DNA of 64,000 nt from Sternotherus odoratus (GCA_032164245.1 JAVMKO010000003.1:28953390-29017389), one strand, 5' to 3'. Counted from the first letter of the stretch, positions 1 through 11,959 are shown. Notes: generated from the sequence alone by a model not told the origin. Numbers and translations: made by a program.

Positions 1-2869
1 GGTATTAAAACAATGTGTATTGCAACAAGTGTTTGACAGTGTTCCTTGAATGTTATTCCTCACTTTAGGAAACAGCACATGACTCATAAGTAGCATTTGA
101 TATTAAAATTATAAGTTTTCTAAGAACATATGTAATTGCTTGGCTACTTTTTAGATTCATTTATTTTAAGTCAGTGTAAAGTTAGCATCCAAAGTCCAGT
201 TTGCAAACATGCTTCTCTCCATCTCAGACGTGCTCACATGTATAGTTACTAAGGTCCTGTTTTGAAAATGTGAAAACGTCACATGCCATTTTGCATACAA
301 AGATAGCTACTGATTCATTGTACATATTGTCAGCAGACATATGTTCCTGAGTATATTATGGCACTGATTGTTTATGAAAAGAACAATCAAAATGAAGCAT
401 TTACCATTAATTGTTGATTGTGACTACTCCTTTCTATTTTTTTCTGACAAGGTATTTGAGTTTGTAGGTTTTCTCCATTGTTCAGCTAGTACATGCATAC
501 TTATAGCTGAGTCGCTTTATATGACTCATGTTAAAAATAATCCTCCAGTGAACTTCACTGCTCACATAATTCATTTTTTAGCACTATTCAATATATGTCT
601 ATGTCAATGCAGCATAGGTGTTAGCACACCAATTCTTCACCTTTTTAATAGCCATATATTATTACATTCAGTGAAAGACAACTATCATACCTCATTTTAC
701 AGTTTTGTTTTTCATTTATAGTGCATCTTCTGAAAAAATCCCTAGTTTCCTACAATTCAGGGTGCAGTCCTGCAGTCCTAATGCAGAACTCCTACTGAAG
801 TTATTGATTCTGAGTTAATTGTTAGGATTTAGGAATCAGGGATTTGGGGATTAATGAAATCTGCACAAATGTAAACATTAGAGAGACAAAGTGGGTGAGG
901 TAATATCTTTTACTGGACCAACTTATGTTGGTGAGAGAGAGAAGCAACATGTAAACTTGTAAGTCTTTATAATTATGTAAAGACTTAATTTGCATCGTAA
1001 ATCACATTTGCGTGTAATAGCTAATCTATAGCAACATTGCCATTTCCACTATAATATTTTGGCACATAATTTCCCTGGTTAGTAGCTTTAATGTTCTATA
1101 ATTTGATAAACTACATACTATGACCCTGCTTTCAAACTTTGGAATATATTACAAGCTTACTACAATGATTTGTTTGACAGTGTAGTAAGAGTAATATGTA
1201 CATGTGAGTGGTGTGTTAAGCAAAGATGTATGCTAGAGCTACATGAGGTACTACCGTTTTATCTTTTGAAGAATATTTCAATTGATTTTTATATATAAAG
1301 TTTTGACTTATATAACCTGTTTTAATATTTTTAGAAACTGTGTGGAAAGCATGTTTGAGTATCATATGGTATCTAGGGCTTCACATTCCTTCTCCTTTTT
1401 TGATACTCTAGTACTTTGTTCTGTTTTCTTGAGAGTCCAAATCACACAGTCACCCTGGAAGACATGGAATTCCCATTGATCTACAATAAGAATTCCTCAA
1501 GAGAAAGGCTTGCAGAACCAAATCAAATATCATAATTTAAGTATGTATATGGTTATGTAGACCAGTAAAAAAAAAAAAGTGCTTCCAATGGATTATTAAT
1601 TTTATCCTTTCCCCCCAAAGTTTATATTAATTAAATATCCTTAGAATTTCAGATCATAGCAGAAGAGCTTTTCCATTTATACACTATATAACAGTACCAT
1701 GTATCTCATTCCTCCACTCCCTGCCGCAAAATAAAGTGAATATCTGTTGTTCTTTGTTCAGCATTTACTCATACAGTATATAAAAATATTCTGGAATAAC
1801 TCTTGAAATGTTTATACCACTGTCATCTAGAGTTATTTTCCATAAACATAAAACAAAGAAAAAGCAGGTGCTCACCAACAATTTCAGATGTAATAAGCAA
1901 TCAAGGATTTTATAAGTTTACTTTTATTACAGTGTCTGCAGATTCAGCACCCATATTGACATTTCTGAAACAGTGGCCAGTGGCTGGATGATCATTTCCT
2001 CAGTATCCACTGTGAGAATATTGCTGTAAGATGTTGCAAATTGTGCATATTTATTTACTTTTTAAAATTGTTACCAAAAGCAGTCTTTGTTATTTTTATT
2101 GTAATCAGTAAATTTACCAAAGAACTGTTTGCACTGTGTAATGAATGCTTCTCAGTTGAAATAAATGGACCACATTTCCAAATATTCTACCTGTTAATTT
2201 CTTGAATCTACAGTGTGTATGTTTTTTATCAAACAGCCAGACAACGATTTCCTCAAAGAAGCTTAGTATTAGCCCTCCATATCTGACACTAGAATTATCA
2301 ATGAGTGGGATAAGTAAATGTCACTTAGGTTATAGATTTGTACTTAAGCGGTGAAAGTATATATGTACTATTTACTCCTTGCAGGGAGGGAGGACAGAGG
2401 GTAAAAACAGGATCAGAGAATTAGTTCTCTGAGAATTAGATCAGGATCAGAGAAAAACAGGAATTAGTTATTAGCAGCTGGACACTTTACAGCTTCCCTG
2501 GTAAGTCTGGTCCTATCTCCGTTGTGCGTAAGCAATAAAACTCTGGAACTTGTGCATAACCAACCAGATGGTCATCTCAGCTTCTTATCTACCAGCCAGT
2601 GATCTCAGCAGACACTTTTACTGAGATACGAGTGGCTGCTGGATTCACGAGACCTCAACATCATATTTCTAAGTTGGGTATTTCCAGACGTTTGTGCCAC
2701 TACAACCAATATGGGATTCAAGAAATTTTGCTTGAGAAGGGGGTTTGATCTTTAGTAACTAGAAGATGCCTTCCTCATTTCATGGACAAAGGATCTTTTT
2801 TATGCATATCCACCAAAACTGTTGCTCATGAAGGTTTTCAATAGGGACAAGCAGGACAAGACTTGTTTG
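1..2869. other. AT-rich DNA without recognisable genes
   Basis: Stops are frequent in all frames and the longest open stretches (about 117 codons near 368-721) have low-complexity, Phe/Leu/Ser-rich translations with no motif. I see a poly-A run near 1567-1578 and one dispersed-repeat scrap (886-951, listed separately). Nothing else is recognised; this could be intergenic or intronic. Confidence 0.6.
886..951 (+). repeat. Fragment of a dispersed amniote repeat
   Basis: The core reads as a match to a common reptile/bird interspersed repeat whose diagnostic stretch is TGGGTGAGGTAATATC followed by TTTTACTGGACCAACTTATG (903-938). Only this core is present; the flanks are not recognised. The family assignment is from memory and the class (DNA transposon or SINE) is left open. 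Confidence 0.5.
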
Positions 2870-3059
2870 GTATCCTTACCTCATTCAACTTCTCACCCTC
2901 TGCTACAAATTCCATTCAGTCTCCATCTGCTGTCTCAGGAGGCAGGTCAAACACTTCACCTCATCTGGAGATCCTGCAGCTTCAGGTGTGACTACTTTAT
3001 GGACTCTGGGTTAGAGGTTTTATATTATAGAGAGGCAGTAGTGTAAGAGGTGATATTAA

Positions 3060-4430
3060 ACAGCAGAGGGGAGTCCAGGCATCACACTTATTTTCAGAAA
3101 TGGAAGAGATATCAACTCTGGTGTACAAGTTTCTCCTGCCCACTCTTCTCTATCTGTTGACCTAGACTACGTGCTAGAATTAAAAGGATCAAGTCTTACT
3201 CTGAGTTTGGTCAAGGTTCAGTTGGTTTCTATAATAACCTTTCATTCACTGATAGAAGCTTTTGGGGGTTTTGCTTATCCCACTACATCAAATTTCTCAC
3301 ATGCCTGGTGAATCTTTTCCCACAAATTAGAGGACCTACTCCGGTTTGGGACTTGTTACTTGTCCTTAATTGTCTTCTGAAATATCCCTTTGAACCACTA
3401 GCCACATGTTCATTGCTTCAGCTATCAATGTAACGAAGTTTCTTGGTGGCCATCATTTCTGCAAGAAGGGTTTGTGAACTGGGAGCTTTAATGGCAGATC
3501 TCACACCCATTTACAGTGTTTTTCAGGGAAAAGGTCTCTTTATGATCATATCCTAAGTTTTTACCTAATGTATCCTCTGGATTTCATATTAACCAGACCA
3601 TTCATCTCCACATTTCCCTACCCCCAAAACAGCATCAAACTAGGCAGGAAGCTGCCTTCCATATCCTGGATGTCAGAAGGGTACTAGCCATCTATTTGAA
3701 AAGAACCAAACCATTCAGAAAGTCTCCCAGGCTGTTTGTTTCAATTGCAGATGAATCTACAATCTGCCCAGAGATTTTCAAGATTGATCTCTAGTTGTAT
3801 CATTTCATAGTATGATTCTGTCAGGAATGATCAAAGGAGTAGAAAATATGTCTTATGGTGACAGACTCAAGGAGCTCAATTCATTTAGCTTCACAAAGAG
3901 AAGATTAAGTCTATGGGGAATACACATTTAATAATGGGCTCTTCAATCTATCAGAGAAAGATATGACACGATCTAGTGGCTGGAAGCTGAAGCTAGACAA
4001 AATCAGACTGGCAATAAGGTGTAAGTTTTTAATGGTGAGAGCAATTAATCATTGGAACAATTTACCAAAGGGTTGTGTGGCTTCTCCATCACAGACTAGA
4101 GGATCATAATGGTCCCTTCTGGACTTGCGCTCTAGGAATCTATGAAAACTCAACCTTCTTCTAGACTACCAGCCCATTTTACAAGGCTGCAGTCTACTTC
4201 CATGGCATTACTCAAGAATGTTCCATTTAATGAGACTTGCAAGTTGGCAATCTTGACTCCATTCATACTTTTTTCAAGTAATATGCCTTGATACATGCCT
4301 CTAGAGTAGATGCTGTGGCTGCCAATGCAGTCTTGTTTTCTATGTTAGACTCTGTTCTGAAGCGCCGTCTTCTTTGTGGGGATACTGCTTGGGAATCACC
4401 TGAAACACAACACCCATTGGGATACTACTT
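3060..4430 (+). pseudogene. DIRS tyrosine recombinase remnant
   Basis: Frame-jumping translation gives TYFQKWKRYQLWCTS near 3088, matching TYLAKWRHFSCWCTQ of the younger copy. VWDLLLVLN and FEPLATCS near 3337-3420 match SWDFNLVLS and FEPMATCS. Near 3450 the sequence keeps the ISARR core that holds the first catalytic arginine of the family. Homology stops at about 3815, where a CR1 is inserted, and resumes at about 4146. Stops and frameshifts throughout make this a pseudogene. The recombinase would integrate the circular DNA form in an active element. Confidence 0.7.
3816..4145 (+). mobile_element. CR1 LINE 3' fragment inside the old DIRS
   Basis: The sequence follows the CR1 ORF2 C-terminal region and 3' tail in sense orientation: a GDRLKELN-like run near 3860, a WNNLPK-like segment near 4053-4070, then a 3' tail that includes GGTCCCTTCTGG and ends in the CR1-type TCTATGA (about 4137-4143). 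It is 5'-truncated, as most CR1 copies are, and inserted into the DIRS recombinase region. Confidence 0.75.
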
Positions 4431-4433
4431 GAA

Positions 4434-4775
4434 GAAGGAGAGGTTATTCAGCTTTTGCAGTAACTGGAGTTCTTTGAGAAGTGTAACCCTGCGGGTCCCT
4501 CCTTTCTCTCTACTTCAGATTTTCTTCTGCAGGGCTTCCTGGTAGAGAAGGAACTGGCTGGTGGTCATCCATGGAGCCCTATATATCCTTGCTACAGGGC
4601 ATGAATGTATATGGAGCACATGCATAGACCAGACGGGCACCATTACCAAAAATCTCTGATCAAAGACAAAATAAGCTCACATGCACTTGAAGTGGAGCAC
4701 GAATAGGGACACATCTGTCAAAGAACTCTAGATACTACACAAGGTGAGTAACCTCTCCTTCTTGCATATTAGCCA
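4434..4775. repeat. Terminal inverted structure (ICR plus right ITR) of the old DIRS
   Basis: Two arms, about 4434-4500 and 4700-4775, are imperfect reverse complements. Both carry AGAAGGAGAGGTTA and AGTTCTTTGA-type blocks. On the minus strand the interior resembles the DIRS left leader, with a TATATAGG-like box followed by an AGTTCCTTCT block. The layout matches the right end of the element at 18059-23205 and the remnant at 24603-24965. Confidence 0.65.
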
Positions 4776-5719
4776 CAATTTAGTGAGGCTACTTGAAGTA
4801 GTGGAAGTAGCAGGTAGTATCTATATAAGGCTTTTCTAGTTCTGTCTCTATCTTGACTTTTTTCATATATTTTGGATTTGATATAGGGTACTATATTGTC
4901 AAAGCCAAATGTGAGCATTACATGATCCTATTGGGAAATACTGTCAAAGCTGAGATAAACTGAGACTCTGTATGAATGTGTCTGTATGTGTGTGTGTGTG
5001 TCTGCCCCCCCCCCCACCCACATTTCTATAAAACATATGTGTATTAAATAATATATTATTTCATGAATGAAAAGTGAGAGGGAGCTGTTTGCAGAGAGGA
5101 GAGAACCTACTATCTCCAAGAATAATAGCAGAGTTCATAAGTACATTAACAGAGTTCATGTCTTCACTACAGTAATAGATTCAAAAAAATAAAGATTCAA
5201 ATCTAGGGGACAAATTGTTTCCTTAATATGTCATTCTATTACTGTGCTTTAGTATTCATCACTGAGTCTCTCTCTTTTGGTAACTTGTTGTGATTGTAAA
5301 ATAGAGGGAGCCTTGCTTAGAAGCTTTTGCTTCCATAAATGGCTTTGTGTTTGGCTAAGCTGGAGTACTGCCAGGGTTCCACAGAGTTAATTGCCAACTT
5401 TAATAATAAGGATTTCAAAAGCTTCAATCATTTAGGATAAAACTTTGTAGCTGCAACTAATAGAATATTTTGGGAAGGATTAAATTAGATTTTAAGTACT
5501 CTGGGCTAATTGGCATATTCCTGTTGTTTAACTTCATGACAGGATTGTCTGGCTGCTTGATAGCCAGAGTTGCCTTTTATGGAATGACTACCCACCACAC
5601 ACATAGCAGCTTAAAAAAAAGAAAGGCCTTGCATTGTAAAATAATAATACAGTATGCTGCTATAGTGCCCTGTCATTATAAAATCTAAAACAACTTTTCA
5701 GAAAGTGTCTTCAGCCACC
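4776..5719. other. AT-rich spacer with a short TG/C low-complexity tract
   Basis: No gene is seen. A (TG)n stretch followed by a 10-12 base C run lies at about 4985-5018. Open frames are short and lack motifs. Confidence 0.5.
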
Positions 5720-5830
5720 CTTGCAGTTATACTCATTTTACAGATGATTAATTTGAGGTCCAGAAACCATTGCCCAAGATTACAGAACAAATCAGAGGTT
5801 TTGCTGAGAAAAGAGCTCAGGGAGCATAGC
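5720..5830 (-). mobile_element. MIR-like ancient SINE fragment
   Basis: The plus strand reads TTTTACAGATGA, GAGGTCCAGAAACCATTGCC and CAAGATTACAGAACA. This is the diverged reverse complement of the conserved MIR core (CTGTAAAATG and TTGGGCAAGT-type motifs). It is old and partial. Confidence 0.5.
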
Positions 5831-5910
5831 CTTAACTGGTGTAAATTGTCATAGCGCCATTGAACTCTATCTGCCCCCAGCTGGAGTCCTGACTTCCAGT
5901 CCCCTGCTTT

Positions 5911-6715
5911 AGAATCATAGAATATCAGGGTTGGAAGGGACCTCAGGAGGTCATCTAGCCCAACCCCCTGCTTAAAGCAGGACCAGTCCCCAACTAATCA
6001 TGCCAGTCAGGGCTTTGTCAGGGCTTCCTCTAAGGAAGGAGATTCCACCACCTCCCCAGATAGCCAATTCCAGTGCTTCGCCACCCTTCTAGTGAAAAAG
6101 TTTTTCCTAATATCCAACTTAAACTTCCACCTGTGCAACTTAAGACTATTACTCTCCTTGTACTGTCATCTGCTACCCCTGAGAACATCCTCTTTAGAAC
6201 TCCCTTTCAGGTAGTTGAAAGTAAATATCAAATACCCCTAATTCTTCTCTTCTGCAGACTAAGCAATCCCAGTTCCTTCAGTTTCTCCCCATAAGTCATG
6301 TGTTCCAGCCCCCTACTCGTTTTTGTTGCCCTCTGCTGGATTCTTTTCAATTTTTCCTGCAACCTCAATAAGGATTCTTTAAAATACTGCCAGCTCTCCT
6401 GGATTCCTTTCCCCCCCCTCATGTTTTTCTTTCAGGGGACCTGACCCATCAGTTCCCTGAGGGAGTCAAAGTCTGCTTTTCTGAAATCCAGGGTCTGTAT
6501 TTTGCTGCTCTCCTTTTTCTTTCTTTTATCAGGATCCTGAATTCAACCATCTCAAGGTCACTTCCTTCCAGGTCCCCATCCGCTTTTGCTTCCCTCTACT
6601 ATTTCTTCCCTGTTTGTGAGCAGCAGGTTAAGAAGAGCTCTTCCTCAGTTGGCTCCTCCAGCACTTGCACCAGGAAACCACTGCCTACTCACCCCTTAAA
6701 TGGTCATATACTCAA
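5911..6715 (-). mobile_element. CR1 LINE, 3' end joined to an upstream segment (internal deletion)
   Basis: From 5911 the plus strand shows the reverse complement of the CR1 3' end (AGAATCATAGAATATCAGGG), then the ORF2 C-terminal region. At about 6345 the homology jumps to a segment matching the region before the RT in the copies at 9235-10143 and 41003-43065. Continuity then runs upstream to about 6715. Most of the RT is missing, so the copy is internally deleted. Confidence 0.8.
6228..6422 (-). pseudogene. CR1 ORF2 fusion remnant across the internal deletion
   Basis: A 64-codon open stretch whose first half ([16 protein letters not shown]) belongs to the segment before the RT and whose second half ([19 protein letters not shown]) belongs to the extreme C-terminal region. 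The junction removes the RT core, so no function is expected. It is open by chance after the deletion. Confidence 0.65.
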
Positions 6716-6983
6716 TAGTTGGCAGAAAAACACAAATGTTTTGCTTTATACTGAATTCGTGTATTGTTAGTGAGACTCTAAAATGTTGGGAATATTCCAT
6801 AGTTTTATTATCATGATTAGAGCAAAGTATAAAAAGATGGTGAAACTAGTTTCTTTATCAACCTCTCTGAACAGTTTTGAAATTAATTTCCTGGAAACAG
6901 ATTGTAATGTTGCATATTCTGTACTATGGCATCTTAGACTATCCAGCAGAGAGAGAATCAGCTTGTAGCCTTTTGAAGGTCTC

Positions 6984-7195
6984 TTGCACTCTCAAACCCC
7001 TGCATATCTGCGGATATCAGTGGACCATTTTTGTGGCTCGCAGATGAATGCAGATCCAAATTTTATATGTAAAATCCTGCAAATCTGCAGATATCTGCTT
7101 TATATCTGTGGATGCAGATATCCATGGATTATTTTTGCAGATCGCAGATTGAATGCAGATACAAATTTTGTTTCGGGCAGGGCTCTACACATAGT
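6984..7195. repeat. Degraded MITE-like repeat with an internal duplication
   Basis: Two related blocks, about 7003-7065 and 7107-7167, share GCAGATATC/GCGGATATC words, a TGGACCATTTTTG or TGGATTATTTTTG word, and a GAATGCAGAT(C/A)CAAATTTT ending. Offset is about 105 bases. The right edge GCAGGGCTCTAC resembles the end of a small DNA element common in turtles. Terminal repeats are too decayed to set borders. Confidence 0.45.
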
Positions 7196-7199
7196 GTAT

Positions 7200-9120
7200 A
7201 ACAATTAGTACATTGCAGATTTCATTACATTCATTTTATCACCCACTAGAAAGAATGTGATCTATGACAAAAACTTGCTAGATTAAATGTGTCATCATTA
7301 AATACCCATATGAATATTGATAAGTGGCAACCTCAAATATTTGAAGAAATATTGAGCAGAAAAGTCTGTATCAAAATCCACTAAGGAGAAGAAAAATGTT
7401 ATTTTTATTGAAATTAATGAGAGCAAAATAAATTACTAGATAAATCCTGCTCAAGCTTGAAGAACTGGAGGATGATTTCATTACCAAATGGAATCATACA
7501 CAGTAGCAAAGTGATCAGGGCACAATATTCACATCATGATACACATCAATATGTGAATATGCTGAGTCATAGGGTTGTAATGATTTCTTCTAGTGACAAT
7601 ATCCTGAGGCAGACATTCCTGCTAATATCAACCTGTTTCACTGGTATTTTGTGCCTTCTGTCGCTCCATTTCATGCAACATCTCTTCTCACCCTTCTCTC
7701 CTGTCCTGGCCTGTGTGTGGGAGAAAGGAAATCTCTTCAGCTCCCACACACCAGTTCATTTTCTTAATAATCTATGCTTTATCCCAGGCAGGGATGGGAG
7801 TGCTCCTGTGATTGGAGCTCTGGTATTCAGCCTGGTAACAGAGCGCAGCATTGATCAGATATGCATAATCTACAAGGGTAACTAGAGAGCTGTGGGTAGC
7901 CCAGGAGCTATAAACTGAACCTCCTTGTTTAGATCCTGCAGCAAAGCACATAAGAAACTTGTGTAAAAAAAGCAAGAAACATAATGGTTACATACATTTA
8001 GAATATCTCTGTCTAGTAAATGCTTTAAGACGTCTTCTCCTAAGACTTCTTTACAACACCACAAATCACATGCATTTATTTTTTTTTGCTATATTCTGAA
8101 AACCAAACTAAATCACCTACTGATATCTTTTAAGGGGGCTGTAGTCTGCTGTTATTGGGATTGCAGCCATTACTGTGAGCACTGCAGTGAGTTTTCCCTA
8201 ATTTGGCTTTCATAGGGCTCAGCATAAAAATATACCCACATAAAAAGAAGCGAGGATGTCCTTGGGGATGGAAAGACAATGTTTTTTATGGGGGATGAAA
8301 ATATTCTAGCAAGTATTGTGCAGTTTTTCTTCACTATTTATCCCAGAGGGCCTTTTAGAATATGGAAACTGTTTAATTTATGCACTTCATATATATGAAT
8401 ATGCACCAGTCATGTTACAGATAGAAGTGGATATGTCCCCTACCCCCAACGCATCTGCCAACATATACAAATACATAAAGGAGCATACACTGTGTAAGAC
8501 ATATACTTGCCCAGAGCTGTGGGAAGGCTGGAAGGAATATCTATTGGTACATATTTGGCAGGTTTACTGACAGATATTACAACTATATGCAATATGGTTT
8601 ATCTGTCACTGTGGGGGCAGGGATTGCATGGAACAATTATAGGGTTTGGGGAGAGGGTTTGCCACAGCTTGGCCAGGAACTAAGAACAGTGGGGGGAAGA
8701 TGACGGTGAATCACTCAGTTGTAAACACTTCCAGAGAAGTACTATCCCCTGGGAAGACTTGCATATATTGGTCCAAACTTGGTTTTCCAATGACCAACAG
8801 ATAAAGAAGAGGTTTTTGGCATAAAAAGGTTGAGCTTAAACTGACTTAGCACCTTCTTTCTGATGCAACAAAATGCCAGGACTATAGGTCCTATGGGGTC
8901 TCTAAAACTTGCTGAAAGACTGATACCCAATAGAGTCCTATTTTGGGGCTAGGGTGACCTCTGATAAGCTTTAAACAAGTGTGCGGGAACTTTTACAGTT
9001 TTTGTATGTTTTCTCTGTAATACTTTCACCTTACAGACATTACAATATTTGCTATTGTTTATTTTATTTTATTGTTTATTATCACAAAAATAAAAAGAGC
9101 AGTGCCTTTGATCATCTTAT
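7200..9120. other. No recognised genes or repeats
   Basis: Mixed-composition AT-rich sequence. The longest open frame (7457-7885, 142 codons) lacks a recognisable motif, is out of step with any exon-like border I can see, and looks like chance. Confidence 0.5.
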
Positions 9121-9122
9121 GT

Positions 9123-10143
9123 TGCATCAGATCATAAGAATAATCACGCTGGGTCAGATCAAAGGTCCATCTAGCCCTTTGTGTCCACCGCTTTCCTGGT
9201 CCTGATCTGATCAGAGCTAGTTATCTCGTCATCGTTATCTCACCCTTGGTAAACCCATGCTGACTGTTCCTGATCACTTTCTTCTCCTTCAGAATTGATT
9301 CCTTGAGGACCTGCTCCATGATTTTTCCAGGGACTGAGATGAGGCTGACTTGCCTGTAGTTCCCTGGATCTTCCTACTTTCCTTTTTAAAGATGGGCACT
9401 ACTTTAGCCCTTTTTTCCAGTCATCTAGGACCTCCCCCAATTGCCATGAGTTTCCAAAGATAATGGCCAATCACTCTGCAGTCACATCCGCCAACTCCTT
9501 TAGTACCCTCGGATGTAGTGCATCTGGCCATATGGAATTGTGCTCGTCCAGCTTTTCTAAATAGTTCTGAACCACTTCTTTCTCCACAGAGGGCTGGTCA
9601 CCTCTTCCCCATACTGTGCTACCAGTGCAGTAGTCTGGGAGCTGAATTTGTTCATGAAGACAGAGGCAAAAAAAAGCATTGAGTACATTAGCTTTTTTCC
9701 ACATCCTCTGTCACTAAGTTGTCTCCCTCATTCAGTAAGGATCCCACATTTTCTTTGACTTTCTTCTTGTTGATAACATACCTCAGGAAACCCTCCTTGT
9801 TACTCTTAACATCTCTTGCTAGCTGCAACTCCAAATGTGATTTGGCCTTCCCGATTTCACTCCTGCATCCCTGAGCAATATTTTTATGCTCCTCCCTGGT
9901 CATTTGTCCAATCTTCCACTCTTGTAAGCTTCTTTTTTGTGTGTTTAAGATCAGCAAGGATTTCACTGTTAAGCCAAGCTGGTAGCCTACCATATTTACT
10001 ATTCTTTCTGCACATTGGGATGGTTTGTTCCTGCAACCTCAATAAGGATTCTTTAAAATACAGCCAGCTCTCCTGGACTCCTTTCCCCCTCATGTTTTTC
10101 TCCCAGGGGACCTGACCCATCATTTCCCTGAGAGAGTCAAAGC
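9123..10143 (-). mobile_element. CR1 LINE fragment, internally deleted
   Basis: About 9123-9190 is a CR1 3'-end signature in reverse (CATAAGAATAATCACGCTGG, then GGTCAGATCAAAGGTCCATC). From about 9235 to 10143 the sequence is the reverse complement of the pre-RT region and RT N-terminal part, closely matching the copy at 41003-43065. The RT catalytic part and ORF2 C-terminus are absent. The 5' edge at about 10143 abuts another CR1 in the opposite direction. Confidence 0.8.
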
Positions 10144-10183
10144 CATGGTAAGTCCACTGAATATTGCCTGCAGTTTTAGTCAC
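9471..10183 (-). pseudogene. CR1 ORF2 remnant (pre-RT and RT N-terminal part)
   Basis: Three overlapping open stretches in different frames carry consecutive pieces: KYGRLPAWLNSEILADLK, then ARDVKSNKEGFLRYVINKKK, then AFFCLCLHEQIQLPDYCTG and PDALHPRVLKELADV. Frames shift near 9695 and 9885-9990. In an intact element ORF2 encodes endonuclease and reverse transcriptase for target-primed retrotransposition; here it is broken and lacks the active site. Confidence 0.8.
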
Positions 10184-10770
10184 CCCATTTCAAAAAATAT
10201 ATATTAGAACTGGAAAAAGTACAGAGAAGTGCAACAAAAATGATCAGGGGTATGGAACAGCTTTTACATGAGGCGAGATTTAAAAAAAGACTGGGACTGT
10301 TCACCTTTGAAAGAGACAACTAAGGGGTGGGTATTTGATAAAGGTTTATAAAATCATGACTGATATGGAGAAAATGAATGAGTGTTATTTACCCCTTCAC
10401 ATAACACAAGAATCAGGGGTCACCCAGTGAAATTAATAGGTAGTAGGTTTAAAAACAAACAAAAGGGAGTACTTCTTCACACAATGCATAGTCAACCTGT
10501 GGAACTCTTTGCCAGAGGATGTTGTGAAGGCCAAAAATATAACTGGGTTCAAAAAAGAATTAGATAAGTTCATGGAAGATAGGTCCATCAAAGGCTACTG
10601 GTCAGGGATGCAGCCCCCTACTCTGAGTGTTCCTAACCCTCCAACTGCCAGATGTTGGGACTGGCTGATAGGGGGTAGATCATTCAAAATTGCACTCTTC
10701 CGTTCATTCCCTCTGAAGCATCTGGCACCAGCCACTATCAGAAGACAGGTTACTGGGCTAGATAATGTTT
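10144..10770 (+). mobile_element. CR1 LINE 3' part, sense orientation
   Basis: Reads in CR1 sense: VEKSATKMI-like region near 10220, a GLFTFERDN-like segment near 10290, and SRFKNKQKGVLLHTMHSQPV near 10440-10500. It then continues through the variable 3' UTR to ACAGGTTACTGGGCTAGATA (10747-10766). The final 3' signature is missing, so the copy is truncated at both ends. It begins where the inverted CR1 (9123-10143) ends. Confidence 0.75.
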
Positions 10771-11055
10771 GTGTAGTTCATAGCACCATGGGGATGGGTT
10801 TCCTAGCCTCCACAATGTGGGGGCAGAGAGGTTTTCCAATGTACCAGTTTTCACTAGAAAATGCTTATTCCACAAAATTGAAATACTCTGCAGAACATAT
10901 TGATTTTGTTAACATTTTCTATGAAAAATTATCAATACATTTCATTTTGATAAGGTCAAAGTGCTTTATTTTGATAAGGTTGAAGTGCTTCAATTCAACT
11001 TTTATATTAAAAGCTGAACATGACAATGTACAGAGGGGTTAGTTCAACTTAATTA

Positions 11056-11137
11056 CATTGCACAGGATACAAAATTTTTCACAATCCTGAGTGATGTAGG
11101 TATGTTGACCTAAATTTTACATTTAGACCAGGCCTTA
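11056..11137 (-). mobile_element. End of a Harbinger-like MITE
   Basis: A CACAATCCTGAGTGATGTA-like block, then a TTGACCTAAATTTTA block and the terminal TTAGACCAGGCC (11125-11136) followed by TTA. The same terminal words occur in the MITEs at 45507-46477 and 46856-47150. Only one end is present. Confidence 0.45.
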
Positions 11138-11162
11138 GGTAAACAAACCTCTGTTTGGACAC

Positions 11163-11954
11163 TGTCATAAACATAAGAGTAGCCTAGAATTCCTTCTTAC
11201 CTGTAAGGGGTTAAGAAGCTCAAATAACCTGGTTGGCACCTGACCAAAAGAACCAATGAGAGCAAAAGGTACTTTCAAAACCAGAGGGGGGGGGGGGGGA
11301 GAGGTTTTTATGTGGGCTCTTTGTTTGTGAGTTATCCACCCTTGGATTTTAGAGGAACCAGACATCGATCCTTATTCACCAAAATCATTCTGAACCGGTA
11401 AGTCCAGCCAGGCAAAGCGGGCTAGATTATCTTTGTTTTTTCACTTGTGAATCTTTTCCTTGTAGAGGGAGTTTTTAGTCCTGTTGGGTTTTTTCTCTGT
11501 AATTTTGACACTAAGGCTAGAAGGGCATTCCTCTAGGTTTTTTTTAATCTTTTGTGATTCTGTAAAGTTAACTTCCATCTGAATTTACAGGGGTAATTCT
11601 ATTATCTTTTATTTAAATAAAATCGTTTTAAAAATCTGACTGATTTTCTCAACATTGTTTTAAAGATCCAGGGTTTTGGATCAGGCTCACCTGTAAGGAA
11701 TGATGAGGGTTTTATTCTCAAGCCTTTCCCAGGAAGGGGTGTAAGACTTGGATGGGATTTGGGGTGAATAAAACTCCAAGTGGTTCTTTCCCTGAGTTTT
11801 TGTGCAACTCCCTTGGTGGTGGTAGCAGTACTGTTCCAGGTAGTTGAGCCTGGGGAAGTTTTTAACCTAAGCTGATAAAAATAAGCGTAGGGGGTCTTTA
11901 TGTGGGTCCTCACATCTGTACCCTAGAGTTCTGAGTGGGGAGGAAACCCTGACA
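11163..11954 (+). mobile_element. Solo LTR of a retrotransposon (probably Ty3/Gypsy type)
   Basis: The block starts TGTCATAAACATA and ends AAACCCTGACA (TG...CA). It is flanked by GACAC (11158-11162) and GACAT (11955-11959), a near-perfect 5-bp target duplication. An AATAAA signal lies near 11617-11622. I recognise the sequence as like a common turtle LTR, with TTACCTGTAAGGGGTTAAG at about 11199. No internal region (primer site, gag, pol) adjoins, so this is a solo LTR left by LTR-LTR recombination. The G run near 11286-11299 is length-variable sequence. Confidence 0.8.
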
Positions 11955-11959
11955 GACAT

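Larger units (their letters stand above)
2870..4775 (+). mobile_element. Old degraded DIRS retrotransposon, 3' part, split by a CR1
   Basis: Conceptual translation in shifting frames gives scraps matching the better preserved DIRS copy at 18059-23205. They are the region after RNase H (about 2870-3050), the tyrosine recombinase (about 3060-3815 and 4146-4430), and the terminal inverted structure (4434-4775). A CR1 fragment (about 3816-4145) interrupts the recombinase, and the DIRS homology resumes on its far side, so the CR1 came later. Many stops and frameshifts indicate a much older copy. The 5' part (gag, RT) is not visible upstream. Confidence 0.75.

Noticed and set aside
7457..7885. 142-codon open frame as a host gene
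   Set aside because: No motif, no recognisable family, overlapping open frames on the opposite strand, and no exon-like borders.
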